Assembly: GCF_026127265.1 (NCBI RefSeq)
Contig: NZ_WWFG01000002.1
Location: 1,178,001-1,242,000 of the forward strand
DNA from: Nostoc sp. KVJ3
Lineage (GTDB): Bacteria > Cyanobacteriota > Cyanobacteriia > Cyanobacteriales > Nostocaceae
DNA length: 64,000 nucleotides
Direction of reading: 5' to 3'
Numbering within the stretch: the stretch's first letter is position 1; the number at the start of each line of letters is the position of its first letter. The position numbers were made by a program, and so were the translations under genes. The notes below the pieces were generated by a model. The model was not told the DNA's origin, searched no databases, and saw only the letters and a list, made by a program, of their open reading frames with translations. Shown here piece by piece: positions 52,100 through 60,963 of this stretch.

Positions 52100-54918
52100 T
52101 GACGTGACTCAGTTGTTACAAAAGATTTAAGGAACTTACGGATTTTTCCAGTTTGGAAGTTGACAGTAAATTTGCTTAACTCAGTTGCAAAGGGAGTTAG
52201 CTGACTGTCTTGCTGAATTAACTCTTTTATGATTCCCTCAATTGCCGGAATATCTCCCATCATTGCCAGATGATAAAGTTGTTGCAAAATATCTTGTGAT
52301 GGCAGAACCAATTCAGCATCAGCTTTCTGCTCAGGCTGGTAAAGTGACTTTTGAGGTGTAGATTGAGCATAAATCCACTCCACTTTTAGCAGCGAAGTTT
52401 TCGCTGCTAACTCGAATGCAGAATGCAGTGCATTAAATAGCTCATCAACTTGTATGGGTTTTGGCAAAAATGCTGTGGCCCCCGCTTGCAAACTCCGTTG
52501 GCGATTCTCCTCAAAGACGCTGGCACTAGAGACAATAATCGGAATAGTACGGGTTTGTGGATTTTCTTGTAAGTGAACCATTAGCTCAAAGCCATCCATA
52601 TTAGGCATAGCCAAATCAAGCAGAATCACATCTGGATGATGTTCAGTTACCATCTGTAGCCCATGTTTGCCGTCGGTTGCTTCCAGGGTTCGACAGCCAA
52701 TTCCTTGAAGCAAACTAGTCAATATAGAACAATGGTTAGTATCATCATCGACAATGAGAACTTGAGGCGCACTACCTCGAATGCCGATGATTTTCTGATG
52801 GGTTGGGGCTGCATTTATAGCTGGCGGGGATATCCCTTCTATCTGCCAGTCATGAGAAACTGGTACTGGTACTGTCAAATCCAGCCAAAACAGACTACCT
52901 TCACCCAGATGACTCTCTACTTGAATTTGGCTGCCCATCAATGCGGCAATTCTTTGACTGATTGCCAATCCTAAGCCAGTACCTTCAGATTTCCGCCCTG
53001 CTTCACCTACTTGCTCAAAAGCCAAAAAGATTTTCTCTAGTTGGTCTAATGACATTCCAATCCCTGTATCTTCAATCTGGAAGCGAATCTTTTGATGTGT
53101 AATTTGTTGAGACTCTTGATTGATGACATCTACTTTCAAGGTGACGCTACCATTGTCTGTGAATTTGATAGCATTGCCTAGTAAGTTGATTAAAACTTGC
53201 CGTAGCCGCTTTTCATCAGCTTCGATGGCAACTGGTAGGCGATCGCTGATTAAAATATTAAATGCAATCCCTTTCTGTCTTGCTCGGATACTGCAAATCT
53301 CGGTGACACCATGTAAAAAAGTGGACAGATGTATATTGGTTGCAACTAATTCTAATTTCCGAGCTTCAATTTTTGAAAGGTCGAGAATGTCATTGATGAG
53401 CATCAGGAGGTGTGTCCCACATTGGTAGATAATGCTGACACCTTCCAGATTTTTCTCGGTCATATTTGGCGATACTTCTAGCACCTGAGCAAAACCAAGG
53501 ATGCCATTCAATGGTGTGCGTAGCTCATGACTCATATTTGCCAGAAACTCGCTCTTTGCTTCGTTAGCAGCGTCAGCAGCTTGCTTCGCCTCCAACAGTT
53601 CATGAGTTCGCTCTTCAACTTTGAACTCTAGAGTTTTGGAATAATCCAATAGTTGGGCATTGGCAATTTCTAGTTGCTGATTCGTTTCTTCTAACTGCCT
53701 TTGTTTATAAGCATTTGTTGTCGCAATTACGCTGCTGATGAATGCCGCTAAAGTGGGGGTGACTGGTATGAGAATGCTATGTAAAAACATCCCATAGCCA
53801 CCCCCGACAAACACGCCACTAATGCCTACAGTTGCCCAGAGAATTTTGCCCCCAGGCATCTGCAACCTGCGACTGGATAAGAACCAACTACCACTAGAAC
53901 CGATCGCAGACCATAAAACAATCCAGAGCCACACAACCTGGCCAGAAATCCCGTGCAAGTTTCCTTTCCCTGTTTTTGCCCCTTGCACCAGTTGATGGGC
54001 AATATTGGCATGGACAACAACCCCAGGCATGGTTTTTTGGGCAAATATCCACGAGGAACTGAAGGGTGTATTGAAGAAGTCATTAGTACTAGCGGCAGCT
54101 GTTCCAATAAATACCATGCGATCGCGCATCATATTGGCTGGAATTCTCCCTGCTAAGACATCTCGCATGGCAACTGTCCGAAATGCCGCTTCTGTTCCGT
54201 GCCAATTTAGCAGAATTTGATAGCCGCCTAAATCAGCATCGGAGTAACCTGCTTCTTGATTGTTCAGTGGTAGGTAAATTACCTTACCCAACTGAAACTT
54301 TTGCTGCTTGGGGTCAATGCTTTCTAAGGAAATCTTATCGGCTTCCAGGTACTTGAGCGCCACCTGAGTTGCTAGCCCAGCTTTGAGCGTGTTTTGTTCT
54401 TTGGCATCAACTGCCGTCAGGAGGGCACGACGCACAAAGCGATCGCCATCCAACACCAAATCTGCTAATCCGACTTGATCGAGTTTCTTCAACTCTGGTG
54501 GCGGATTGACGCGCTCCCCGGTGATTTTCTCAACGCCAATCAAATTGGGAGTGCTGCGAAAGACTCTGACAAGTTCTTGATGTCCGCTTCCCTCCGGTAA
54601 ATCTCGATAGAGATCCAATCCAATGGCTCTAGGTTGTTGCGCCCGAATCTTTTCTAATAATTCTGCTAATGCCCAATCTGGAATTGGCCATTTCCGCACC
54701 GATTGGATATCGTGCTCATCGATTGTCACAATCACAATTTCATCAGCGATCGCCTCTTGCGATCGCTGACGAACCCATTCATCACGAATTTTCCATTCAA
54801 GTAAATTGAAAAATCCCAACGATTGCCCAACAATGACAGTCAAAGCAACAGTGGGAGTAATAATCAAAACGCTGCGAGTGCGTTGAATAAAGGTCTGGAA
54901 TCTGCGCCACATGGTCAC
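52096..54918 (-). CDS. CHASE2-domain hybrid histidine kinase
   Basis: 940 residues. One N-terminal helix, an extracytoplasmic CHASE2 domain (~45-310: EIVIVTIDEHDIQSV, PRAIGLDLYRD, MVFIGTAAAS), three membrane helices (~325-400), a coiled coil, HisKA with MSHELRTPLNGILGF, HATPase with NAIKFTDNGS, IEDTGIGM and SEGTGLGLAIS, and a receiver with VILLDLAMPNMDGF. The last ~100 residues are a helical tail (LATFATELSKF-like: TPFATELSKFTVNFQTGKI) also present in the hybrid kinase at 60964. CHASE2 senses an unknown extracellular signal. Upstream, 67 bp away, is the DUF928 gene. Confidence 0.95.
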   Translation of the reverse strand: MTMWRRFQTFIQRTRSVLIITPTVALTVIVGQSLGFFNLLEWKIRDEWVRQRSQEAIADEIVIVTIDEHDIQSVRKWPIPDWALAELLEKIRAQQPRAIGLDLYRDLPEGSGHQELVRVFRSTPNLIGVEKITGERVNPPPELKKLDQVGLADLVLDGDRFVRRALLTAVDAKEQNTLKAGLATQVALKYLEADKISLESIDPKQQKFQLGKVIYLPLNNQEAGYSDADLGGYQILLNWHGTEAAFRTVAMRDVLAGRIPANMMRDRMVFIGTAAASTNDFFNTPFSSSWIFAQKTMPGVVVHANIAHQLVQGAKTGKGNLHGISGQVVWLWIVLWSAIGSSGSWFLSSRRLQMPGGKILWATVGISGVFVGGGYGMFLHSILIPVTPTLAAFISSVIATTNAYKQRQLEETNQQLEIANAQLLDYSKTLEFKVEERTHELLEAKQAADAANEAKSEFLANMSHELRTPLNGILGFAQVLEVSPNMTEKNLEGVSIIYQCGTHLLMLINDILDLSKIEARKLELVATNIHLSTFLHGVTEICSIRARQKGIAFNILISDRLPVAIEADEKRLRQVLINLLGNAIKFTDNGSVTLKVDVINQESQQITHQKIRFQIEDTGIGMSLDQLEKIFLAFEQVGEAGRKSEGTGLGLAISQRIAALMGSQIQVESHLGEGSLFWLDLTVPVPVSHDWQIEGISPPAINAAPTHQKIIGIRGSAPQVLIVDDDTNHCSILTSLLQGIGCRTLEATDGKHGLQMVTEHHPDVILLDLAMPNMDGFELMVHLQENPQTRTIPIIVSSASVFEENRQRSLQAGATAFLPKPIQVDELFNALHSAFELAAKTSLLKVEWIYAQSTPQKSLYQPEQKADAELVLPSQDILQQLYHLAMMGDIPAIEGIIKELIQQDSQLTPFATELSKFTVNFQTGKIRKFLKSFVTTESRQ

Positions 54919-54985
54919 TGGTGATTAGGGACTGGGGAGCGGGGGCAGGGGAGAAATAATGCCCCATGCCCTATCCCCAAATTGA

Positions 54986-55969
54986 TTAGTTCGTAGATGC
55001 CAATAACGGAACTGTAACAATTTCCTTCAAGCTAACCGAGGAAAGGAGTTCTTCCCATTGCTTGGTAAGAGTTACATTGCTAGGTTGGGCACCATGTAGG
55101 GCTGCAAGTGTTTCCACGCAGTCATACCAAATGCCATTTTTACCAAAAGCCGCCGCCCGCTTCAAAGCATCTCGCTCTTGCATCGCTGTTACCAGTTCAG
55201 CGCTTGGCTGGATGCGTTGAATCCAACCATCGACATAAGGCGTACTTGGGCTGAGTTGTCCATCAACTTTCACAGCTAGGAACCAATGGTAGTTTTTCCC
55301 TATTACTAAAGCGGGTGCATCAGATGGTAATTTGATAGCGATCACCCCAGCTTTAAGAGCAATAGGAATAGTCATTTGATGCTGTGTATTACCAGTTTCA
55401 TCCTTGAGGCTAAAGACAACTTCTTCTGCATTAGAAACTGGAAGATATACCAGAATTGTCGGACGTTCAGACACTGTTGTGCCATAGAAGCTTTGAGGTA
55501 GGAGTGCGATTAGGGCTGCTGGGCCTGTCGATCCGATACTTGAAGGATTTAAGTAGTAATTACCAACGCGTGAGGCTCCCCCACTTGCCTGTTGAGGAGT
55601 GCCCTTATCAGCACTAGGTGTAAAAAGATTACCACGGGAAGCTCCTCCTGTTGCCTGTTGGGGCGTACCCTTACCAGCGCTAGGTGTAAACAGATTGCCT
55701 CTGGAAGCTCCTCCCGTTGCTTGTCTGGGAGCGCCTTGACCAGCGCTAGGTGTGAAGAGGTTGCCTCTGGAAGCTCCTCCCGTTGCTTGACTAGGAGCGC
55801 CTTTACTAGAAGCAGGGATAAAGAAATTACCACGAGAAGCTCCCCCGGTTGCTTGGCTGGGAGCGCCATTGTTGATTGGTGGGGTAAATGTAACAGCATA
55901 GGCACTGTTCCATGTACTACTAGCAAGCAAAGCGATGACGCTTAATGCAGCTAAATATCGACGTTTCAT
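54986..55969 (-). CDS. DUF928 domain exported protein with five 22-residue repeats
   Basis: 327 residues. A signal peptide (LAALSVIALLASSTWNSAYA) precedes five tandem repeats of about 22 residues, each with ATGGASRGN(F/L)F and KGAP or KGTP. The C-terminal two thirds are a DUF928 domain: LIALLPQSFYGTTVSERPT, ILVYLPVSNAEEVVFSLKD, and later WYDCVETLA. DUF928 occurs in cyanobacteria near CHAT and CHASE2 genes and is of unknown function, probably extracytoplasmic. It lies between the CHAT gene and the CHASE2 kinase on the same strand. Confidence 0.9.
   Translation of the reverse strand: MKRRYLAALSVIALLASSTWNSAYAVTFTPPINNGAPSQATGGASRGNFFIPASSKGAPSQATGGASRGNLFTPSAGQGAPRQATGGASRGNLFTPSAGKGTPQQATGGASRGNLFTPSADKGTPQQASGGASRVGNYYLNPSSIGSTGPAALIALLPQSFYGTTVSERPTILVYLPVSNAEEVVFSLKDETGNTQHQMTIPIALKAGVIAIKLPSDAPALVIGKNYHWFLAVKVDGQLSPSTPYVDGWIQRIQPSAELVTAMQERDALKRAAAFGKNGIWYDCVETLAALHGAQPSNVTLTKQWEELLSSVSLKEIVTVPLLASTN
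55563..55870 (-). repeat. 66-bp tandem repeats in the DUF928 gene
   Basis: Roughly five in-frame units of 66 bp with strong DNA identity encode the ATGGASRGN repeats. The third and fourth units are closest to each other, which points to recent expansion. Confidence 0.85.
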
Positions 55970-56080
55970 AATGTTGCACTTCCTTCAAGAAAAGGTAATA
56001 GTAAATACATTTATTCTGATTGTGGGAATAGGCTTAAAAATCTTTTCAGCTAGCGCTCAAAGGCTTAAATACTTACTAGA

Positions 56081-56127
56081 AATATAAACGAAATTTGACT
56101 AATATACCGTAAAATTTCGTTTATATT
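56081..56127. promoter_or_regulatory. Perfect 16-bp inverted repeat between the CHAT and DUF928 genes
   Basis: AATATAAACGAAATTT (56081-56096) and its exact complement (56112-56127) are separated by 15 bases. It lies 112 bp upstream of the DUF928 start and 134 bp after the CHAT stop. It could be an operator for the downstream genes or a stem in the mRNA; there is no T-run to make it a normal terminator. Confidence 0.5.
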
Positions 56128-56260
56128 ACTGCATCCCTACTCAGTAAAAATACGTTGTTAGTGAGAGAGGCAACAGGCAGATCGAAGATCGTGATTGACA
56201 GCAGTTTGCTTTTTAAGCGAGGTACAAGTGTCTAACTATGGGGATTTATATCTTTACTTT

Positions 56261-58816
56261 TTAAAGCCAGTTACCAACCAAAACGAAGGCAGACCAAAAG
56301 AAAGGATCGTGGAAATCAGTTTGGCGGATCATGTTGATTTGGGCTTGTCGCAGTGCTTCGGCTTTAGACATTTTGGGTTGTCGCAGTTGGTCATAGAAGC
56401 GCGTCATCAGCATTTCGGCTGCTTTGTCTTTGACGGGCCAGAGAGTGGCAATGGTTGAGCGGGCACCAGATTTGACAGCCAGTCCTGCTAATCCCAGAAC
56501 GGCGCGATCGTCTCCTGCGGCTGTATCACAGGCACTCAGTACTAGCAACTCAATGGCTTTCGATGGCTCGTTACCCCGATTTTTAAGGAGTTCAGACAAT
56601 TCCTTAACGTTGACTTCTCCATCCCAAGTTAGTAGGAAGGTATCTTCAAGGCGGGAGCTAAACTGTCCGTGGGTTGCCAGGTGGACAATATCTGCACTAC
56701 TAGATTTGACACGATTAGCCAGGGCTTGACTAGTAAATTGCTGGTTGAGCAACGTCGAAGATGGCACTGTCTTCGAGATTTGTTTAACTTCTGATTCCAC
56801 AGCAGGTAAAGCGCTAAAGCCATTACGAGATTCGCTGATGCCGCCGACGATCGCACCAATATGATTTGGCTGGAGCGATCGCGCAGCCATTAGTTGCATT
56901 CCCGGTGAGAGGGCAACAGCATACTTTTCGATCAGATATTGCTTACCATCATACAGGGCTGCTATGGGGATATTACGTAATCTACCATCTAAAACAAATA
57001 CCAGTGTTTTGCTATCTTTAAAGGCTTGCTCAATTTCCGCCGGACGAATTAGCCAACTATAAATTTCCTGGGACAAGCGATCGCGCTCTTGAGAATCTGA
57101 GACTGGATTGAAGCTAACTAATAATTTATCTAGAGTTTGTTCGATGTCAGCTTGAGATTTTTGTGTTGCATAGTAACGCAACGGTTGTCCAGTTTTAGAG
57201 AGGATGATTGCGAGGCGATCTGGTAAGATAATCGGATAAATAACAGTTGCATTGGGGTCAACTTGGTCAATCTGCTGAGACCTATCTAAACAAGCTTCCC
57301 GGAAAAAGTTATCGAGTTCTGCAACTTGCAGTGCCTCAATTAAATCACGGGCTTGTATTAGTGCTGCCTGACTTGGTTGCCGATCTAAAAGTAAACCGAC
57401 CAGTTCTCGGTAGACAGGTTCCACACCTTCACGGAAGGAGAACTGCACATCGGGGTTAACAGCTACTAAATCTCCCCGGATTGACTTTAAAGCTTTGACC
57501 GCTTCAGTATAAGCACTAATTGCTTCTGAGCGATCGCCTTGTTCTTTATACAACTGTCCTACCTGCCAAGCCGATTGAGCAATAATATCCTCAGCTTGGA
57601 GTTGACGCGCAATGTTGAGGGATTTTTGAGTTAACTCCTGTGCTTGTGATAACTGCTGTGTCCGCCGATAGAGTTTTCCCCACTGATGCAGCGCATAAGC
57701 TTCTGCTTGAGCATCTTGAATTTGTTGTGCAGACTTGACTGTAACTGCCATCAGTTGCGCCAAGTCTTTGAGTGGTACGATTTGGTCAGGATTTGACTGC
57801 CGATTCAGAGTCGCAACAAAATTGATCGCTGCGTAGAGAGAGGTGTGGCTAGGGGGGAGTTCTGCAAGTTGTTGCAATAGTTGAGGTGCAAGTGGGGTAG
57901 CCAACTCAGACTTGTTGTAATCGAGAAAAAGTTTAAACTGAGCTAAACGAGCTTGTAAGCGATCGCCTGGATTACTGGCTACCTGTTGGGCTTGTTGAAA
58001 GTAATCTAATGCCGCTTCTGGATCGTGTAAATCAACGGCGGTTTTTCCTAAGCTCAGAAGAATAGAACTCAACTGAGGTGTAGTTTCAATTTTACGAGCG
58101 ATCGCCAAACTCTGCTCTAAAACCTGTTGACTCTTAGCAGAGTCGCCAATCACTTGTAAAGCTAAACCAAGCGATCGCAGCCCACTCACTTTAATTTCTG
58201 AATCTGGCATTGCTCCTAACTTTTGAGTCAGCATTTCCAACTGCTGTTTAGAACGGCGATAAAATCCCAAACTTTGTAAAGCTTGTGCCTGATTAATTTG
58301 ACTGCCCAAGCTGCCCATTTTATCGCCCGCTTGCTCATAATATTTTTCAGCTTGTTGCCAATTTTCGAGGGCAGTTTCGGCTTTGCCATTATGTAATTGC
58401 AAATTTGCTTGGGTATTGAGTGCTTGCGCCCACAGAATTGCATCAGCAGAAGGAATAGAGGTTTGCAACAGTTTCAGACTTTGTTCAATAGATTGACTGG
58501 CTGCTTCCCATTGGTTAAGTTCCTGTTGTGCCAGTGAAAGGTAACTCAAGCTTAGGGCTTCGTTGGTGCGATCGCCTTGGGTATGATACTGCTGTGCTGC
58601 CGTTTGCCAAATCTTCACGGCTTCTGTAAAGCGTCCTGAACGGTAAAGATTTCGTCCCTGTTCTAACTGGTTAGTGGATGCTGAGGCATTCAGAGCAGAG
58701 TTTGCCGATACTTGCACAGATGCTCTCACAGGAGTAATGGTGACAGCCAAACATAAGCTCAAAATACTCAGGCTAATGTATAGTAGCCAACGACATTGTT
58801 TAATTGGGAAAGCCAT
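56261..58816 (-). CDS. Exported TPR-CHAT protein (caspase-like)
   Basis: 851 residues. Signal peptide (LLYISLSILSLCLAVTITPV, cleavage near VRA-S), then about ten TPR repeats (~50-480; e.g. GRFTEAVKIWQTAAQQYHTQ, GDRSEAISAYTEAVKAL), and a CHAT domain (~550-850). The caspase-type dyad is present: His in VHLATHGQF and Cys in LVLSACDTAAG. CHAT is the protease fold of HetF and of separases' relatives; family members act in heterocyst development and, in other bacteria, in defence. This one is exported, unlike cytosolic defence versions. Its position among kinases suggests a signalling role. Substrate unknown. Confidence 0.94.
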   Translation of the reverse strand: MAFPIKQCRWLLYISLSILSLCLAVTITPVRASVQVSANSALNASASTNQLEQGRNLYRSGRFTEAVKIWQTAAQQYHTQGDRTNEALSLSYLSLAQQELNQWEAASQSIEQSLKLLQTSIPSADAILWAQALNTQANLQLHNGKAETALENWQQAEKYYEQAGDKMGSLGSQINQAQALQSLGFYRRSKQQLEMLTQKLGAMPDSEIKVSGLRSLGLALQVIGDSAKSQQVLEQSLAIARKIETTPQLSSILLSLGKTAVDLHDPEAALDYFQQAQQVASNPGDRLQARLAQFKLFLDYNKSELATPLAPQLLQQLAELPPSHTSLYAAINFVATLNRQSNPDQIVPLKDLAQLMAVTVKSAQQIQDAQAEAYALHQWGKLYRRTQQLSQAQELTQKSLNIARQLQAEDIIAQSAWQVGQLYKEQGDRSEAISAYTEAVKALKSIRGDLVAVNPDVQFSFREGVEPVYRELVGLLLDRQPSQAALIQARDLIEALQVAELDNFFREACLDRSQQIDQVDPNATVIYPIILPDRLAIILSKTGQPLRYYATQKSQADIEQTLDKLLVSFNPVSDSQERDRLSQEIYSWLIRPAEIEQAFKDSKTLVFVLDGRLRNIPIAALYDGKQYLIEKYAVALSPGMQLMAARSLQPNHIGAIVGGISESRNGFSALPAVESEVKQISKTVPSSTLLNQQFTSQALANRVKSSSADIVHLATHGQFSSRLEDTFLLTWDGEVNVKELSELLKNRGNEPSKAIELLVLSACDTAAGDDRAVLGLAGLAVKSGARSTIATLWPVKDKAAEMLMTRFYDQLRQPKMSKAEALRQAQINMIRQTDFHDPFFWSAFVLVGNWL

Positions 58817-59063
58817 AAATAATTACTATAAAGGGTAATCACAGCACTCATTTAAATATTGCCCAACTAATCATGGGATCTATCAATAGCAGCTTTTACC
58901 GTTTAGTGTTTGTTGAGCGATCGCATAAAATTAAAAATGACCAATTATTGATTGCGATCGCAGTTAATTTTGCCGCAATCAATATTTTCGCCCTCCTATT
59001 TTTATCGCAAACTCGTGTCGATGCTAATACCCGATGGCATTATTTATCAACCAAAGAAAATAT

Positions 59064-60872
59064 TCATCCTGGAATTTCAATGATAAATTCCGTACCTTCA
59101 CCAATGACAGAGTTCAAACTCAATTTACCACTGTGAACTTCTTCGACAATTTGCCGAGCGATCGCTAGTCCTAATCCCGTCCCTTTGCCAACTGCTTTAG
59201 TTGTAAATAAATGGTCAAAAATCTTTTGCTTGACTGCTTCAGTCATCCCTAGAGCATTATCTTTAATATTAATAATTACTTTCTGTTTATTATCGCTAAT
59301 CTTGGTGGTAATTGTGATGCAATTGGGATTTGTTTTAATCTCTTCAAAACCACGTCCAATATTTGACTCTTCTAAAGCATCAATAGCATTTGCGATAATG
59401 TTCATAAAAACCTGATTTAACTGTCCAGCAAAGCATTCTATAAGTGGTAGCTGACCATACTCCTTGAGAACTTGAATTTCGGGGCGAGTTTCTGAAGCTT
59501 TGAGGCGATGTTTAAGAATCAGAATAGTGCTATCGATGCCATCATGAATGTTACAGGCAATAGGGCGATCGCTATCAGCACGAGAAAAAGTTCGTAAGGA
59601 AGTACTAATATCTCGAATTCGCTTCACACCTTCTCGCATAGAATTGACTAATTTGGGTAAGTCTTCGCGGATGTAATCGAGGTCAATGGCTGCGATTTCA
59701 TCTTTAATTTCGGCATCAGGATTGGGATATTTATGCTGATACAAATCTACCAAAGCAAAGATATCTTTGATGTAATCTAAAGCAGGTTGAATATTGCCAC
59801 CGAGGAAACCGACAGGATTGTTAATTTCGTGAGCTACACCTGCAACGAGGTTTCCTAGTGCAGACATTTTTTCACTCTGTACCAGTTGCATTTGGGCCCG
59901 TTGAAGTTCTACAAGTGCTTGTTCTAGATTTTGTTTTTGTTGTTTGAGTTCTTCTTGTGCTTGCTGACGTTCTGTAATATCTTCTGTTACTAATAAAATA
60001 CCGAATAGATTTCCATTGACATCGCGTAGAGGCATTTTATTAGTATCCAACCAGACTTGCTGACCATCTGCTAGCTGCGATTGTTCAATGATGTGAAGTT
60101 CTGCTTGACCAGACTCGATTACACGCTTATCCCAACTACGATACAAATCTGCTTCTTCCTCGGTTATCGATAAATCATAATCGGTTTTACCCACAATCTC
60201 ATCGGGCGAATTTAAGCCTATTACCTTGGCAAAACCCTGATTACAGCCAAGATAAACTGAATTGAGATTTTTCCACGCTACCCACTGCGGGACGGTATCA
60301 AATACCAGGCGTAATAATTGTTGGGTTTGTTTGAAGGCTTCAACTGATGTAAATAATTCCTGGGTTCGTTGAGCCACTCGTTCTTCTAGTTGCTCAGTAA
60401 GTTGTTTGAGTTCGGCATTTTTCGCTTCCAGCGTGCGGCTCAATTGGTTAAGCTTTAAGTGCGATCGCACCCTTGCTAAAACTTCGCTTTGTTGAAATGG
60501 TTTGGTAATGTAGTCAACGGCTCCTAGTTCAAAGCCTTTGATTTTGTTCACCGATTCAGATAAGGCAGTAATAAAGATAATCGGAATATTTTCGTTTCTG
60601 GGATTAGCTTTGATGCGCTGACAGGTTTCAAAGCCATCCATCCCCGGCATCATCACATCCAGTAAAATCAAAGACACAGGTGTATATTCTAGTTGTTGGA
60701 GGGCGCTTTCACCACTTGTCGCGATCGCCACTTCCAGACCATCATGGGCTAAGGTGTCTGAAAGCACCTTTAAGTTATTTGGCACATCATCGACGATCAG
60801 AACAATGCCATTATCTAACAAGTTTGTAACGTGATGGTCAAATGTGATTGAATTTCCAGAGAGTTGTATCAT
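59064..60872 (-). CDS. REC-PAS histidine kinase
   Basis: 602 residues, no membrane helix. A receiver (~20-135: IVDDVPNNLKVL, LILLDVMMPGMDGF, YITKPF), coiled coil with LEERVAQRTQELF, a PAS domain (~200-315: RLVFDTVPQWVAWKNLNSVY, GKTDYDL, GILLVTEDITER), then HisKA with AGVAHEINNPVGF and HATPase with NIIANAIDALEE, IKDNALGM and GKGTGLGLAIA. The kinase half is closely related to that of the gene at 50786. It lies between the CHAT gene and the hybrid kinase at 60964 on the same strand. Confidence 0.95.
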   Translation of the reverse strand: MIQLSGNSITFDHHVTNLLDNGIVLIVDDVPNNLKVLSDTLAHDGLEVAIATSGESALQQLEYTPVSLILLDVMMPGMDGFETCQRIKANPRNENIPIIFITALSESVNKIKGFELGAVDYITKPFQQSEVLARVRSHLKLNQLSRTLEAKNAELKQLTEQLEERVAQRTQELFTSVEAFKQTQQLLRLVFDTVPQWVAWKNLNSVYLGCNQGFAKVIGLNSPDEIVGKTDYDLSITEEEADLYRSWDKRVIESGQAELHIIEQSQLADGQQVWLDTNKMPLRDVNGNLFGILLVTEDITERQQAQEELKQQKQNLEQALVELQRAQMQLVQSEKMSALGNLVAGVAHEINNPVGFLGGNIQPALDYIKDIFALVDLYQHKYPNPDAEIKDEIAAIDLDYIREDLPKLVNSMREGVKRIRDISTSLRTFSRADSDRPIACNIHDGIDSTILILKHRLKASETRPEIQVLKEYGQLPLIECFAGQLNQVFMNIIANAIDALEESNIGRGFEEIKTNPNCITITTKISDNKQKVIINIKDNALGMTEAVKQKIFDHLFTTKAVGKGTGLGLAIARQIVEEVHSGKLSLNSVIGEGTEFIIEIPG

Positions 60873-60963
60873 GGCAAAAATGATAATGAGATAACAAAGG
60901 CAATTAGGCTTAGATACTGGGGATTAGATTAGAATTACAATAAATTTTTCCTACTTGCTCTAA

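Noticed and set aside
58873..59136. 87-codon plus-strand ORF with a hydrophobic segment
   Set aside because: Its last third is antisense to the REC-PAS kinase gene and there is no ribosome binding site; the 250-bp gap it fills looks like a promoter region.
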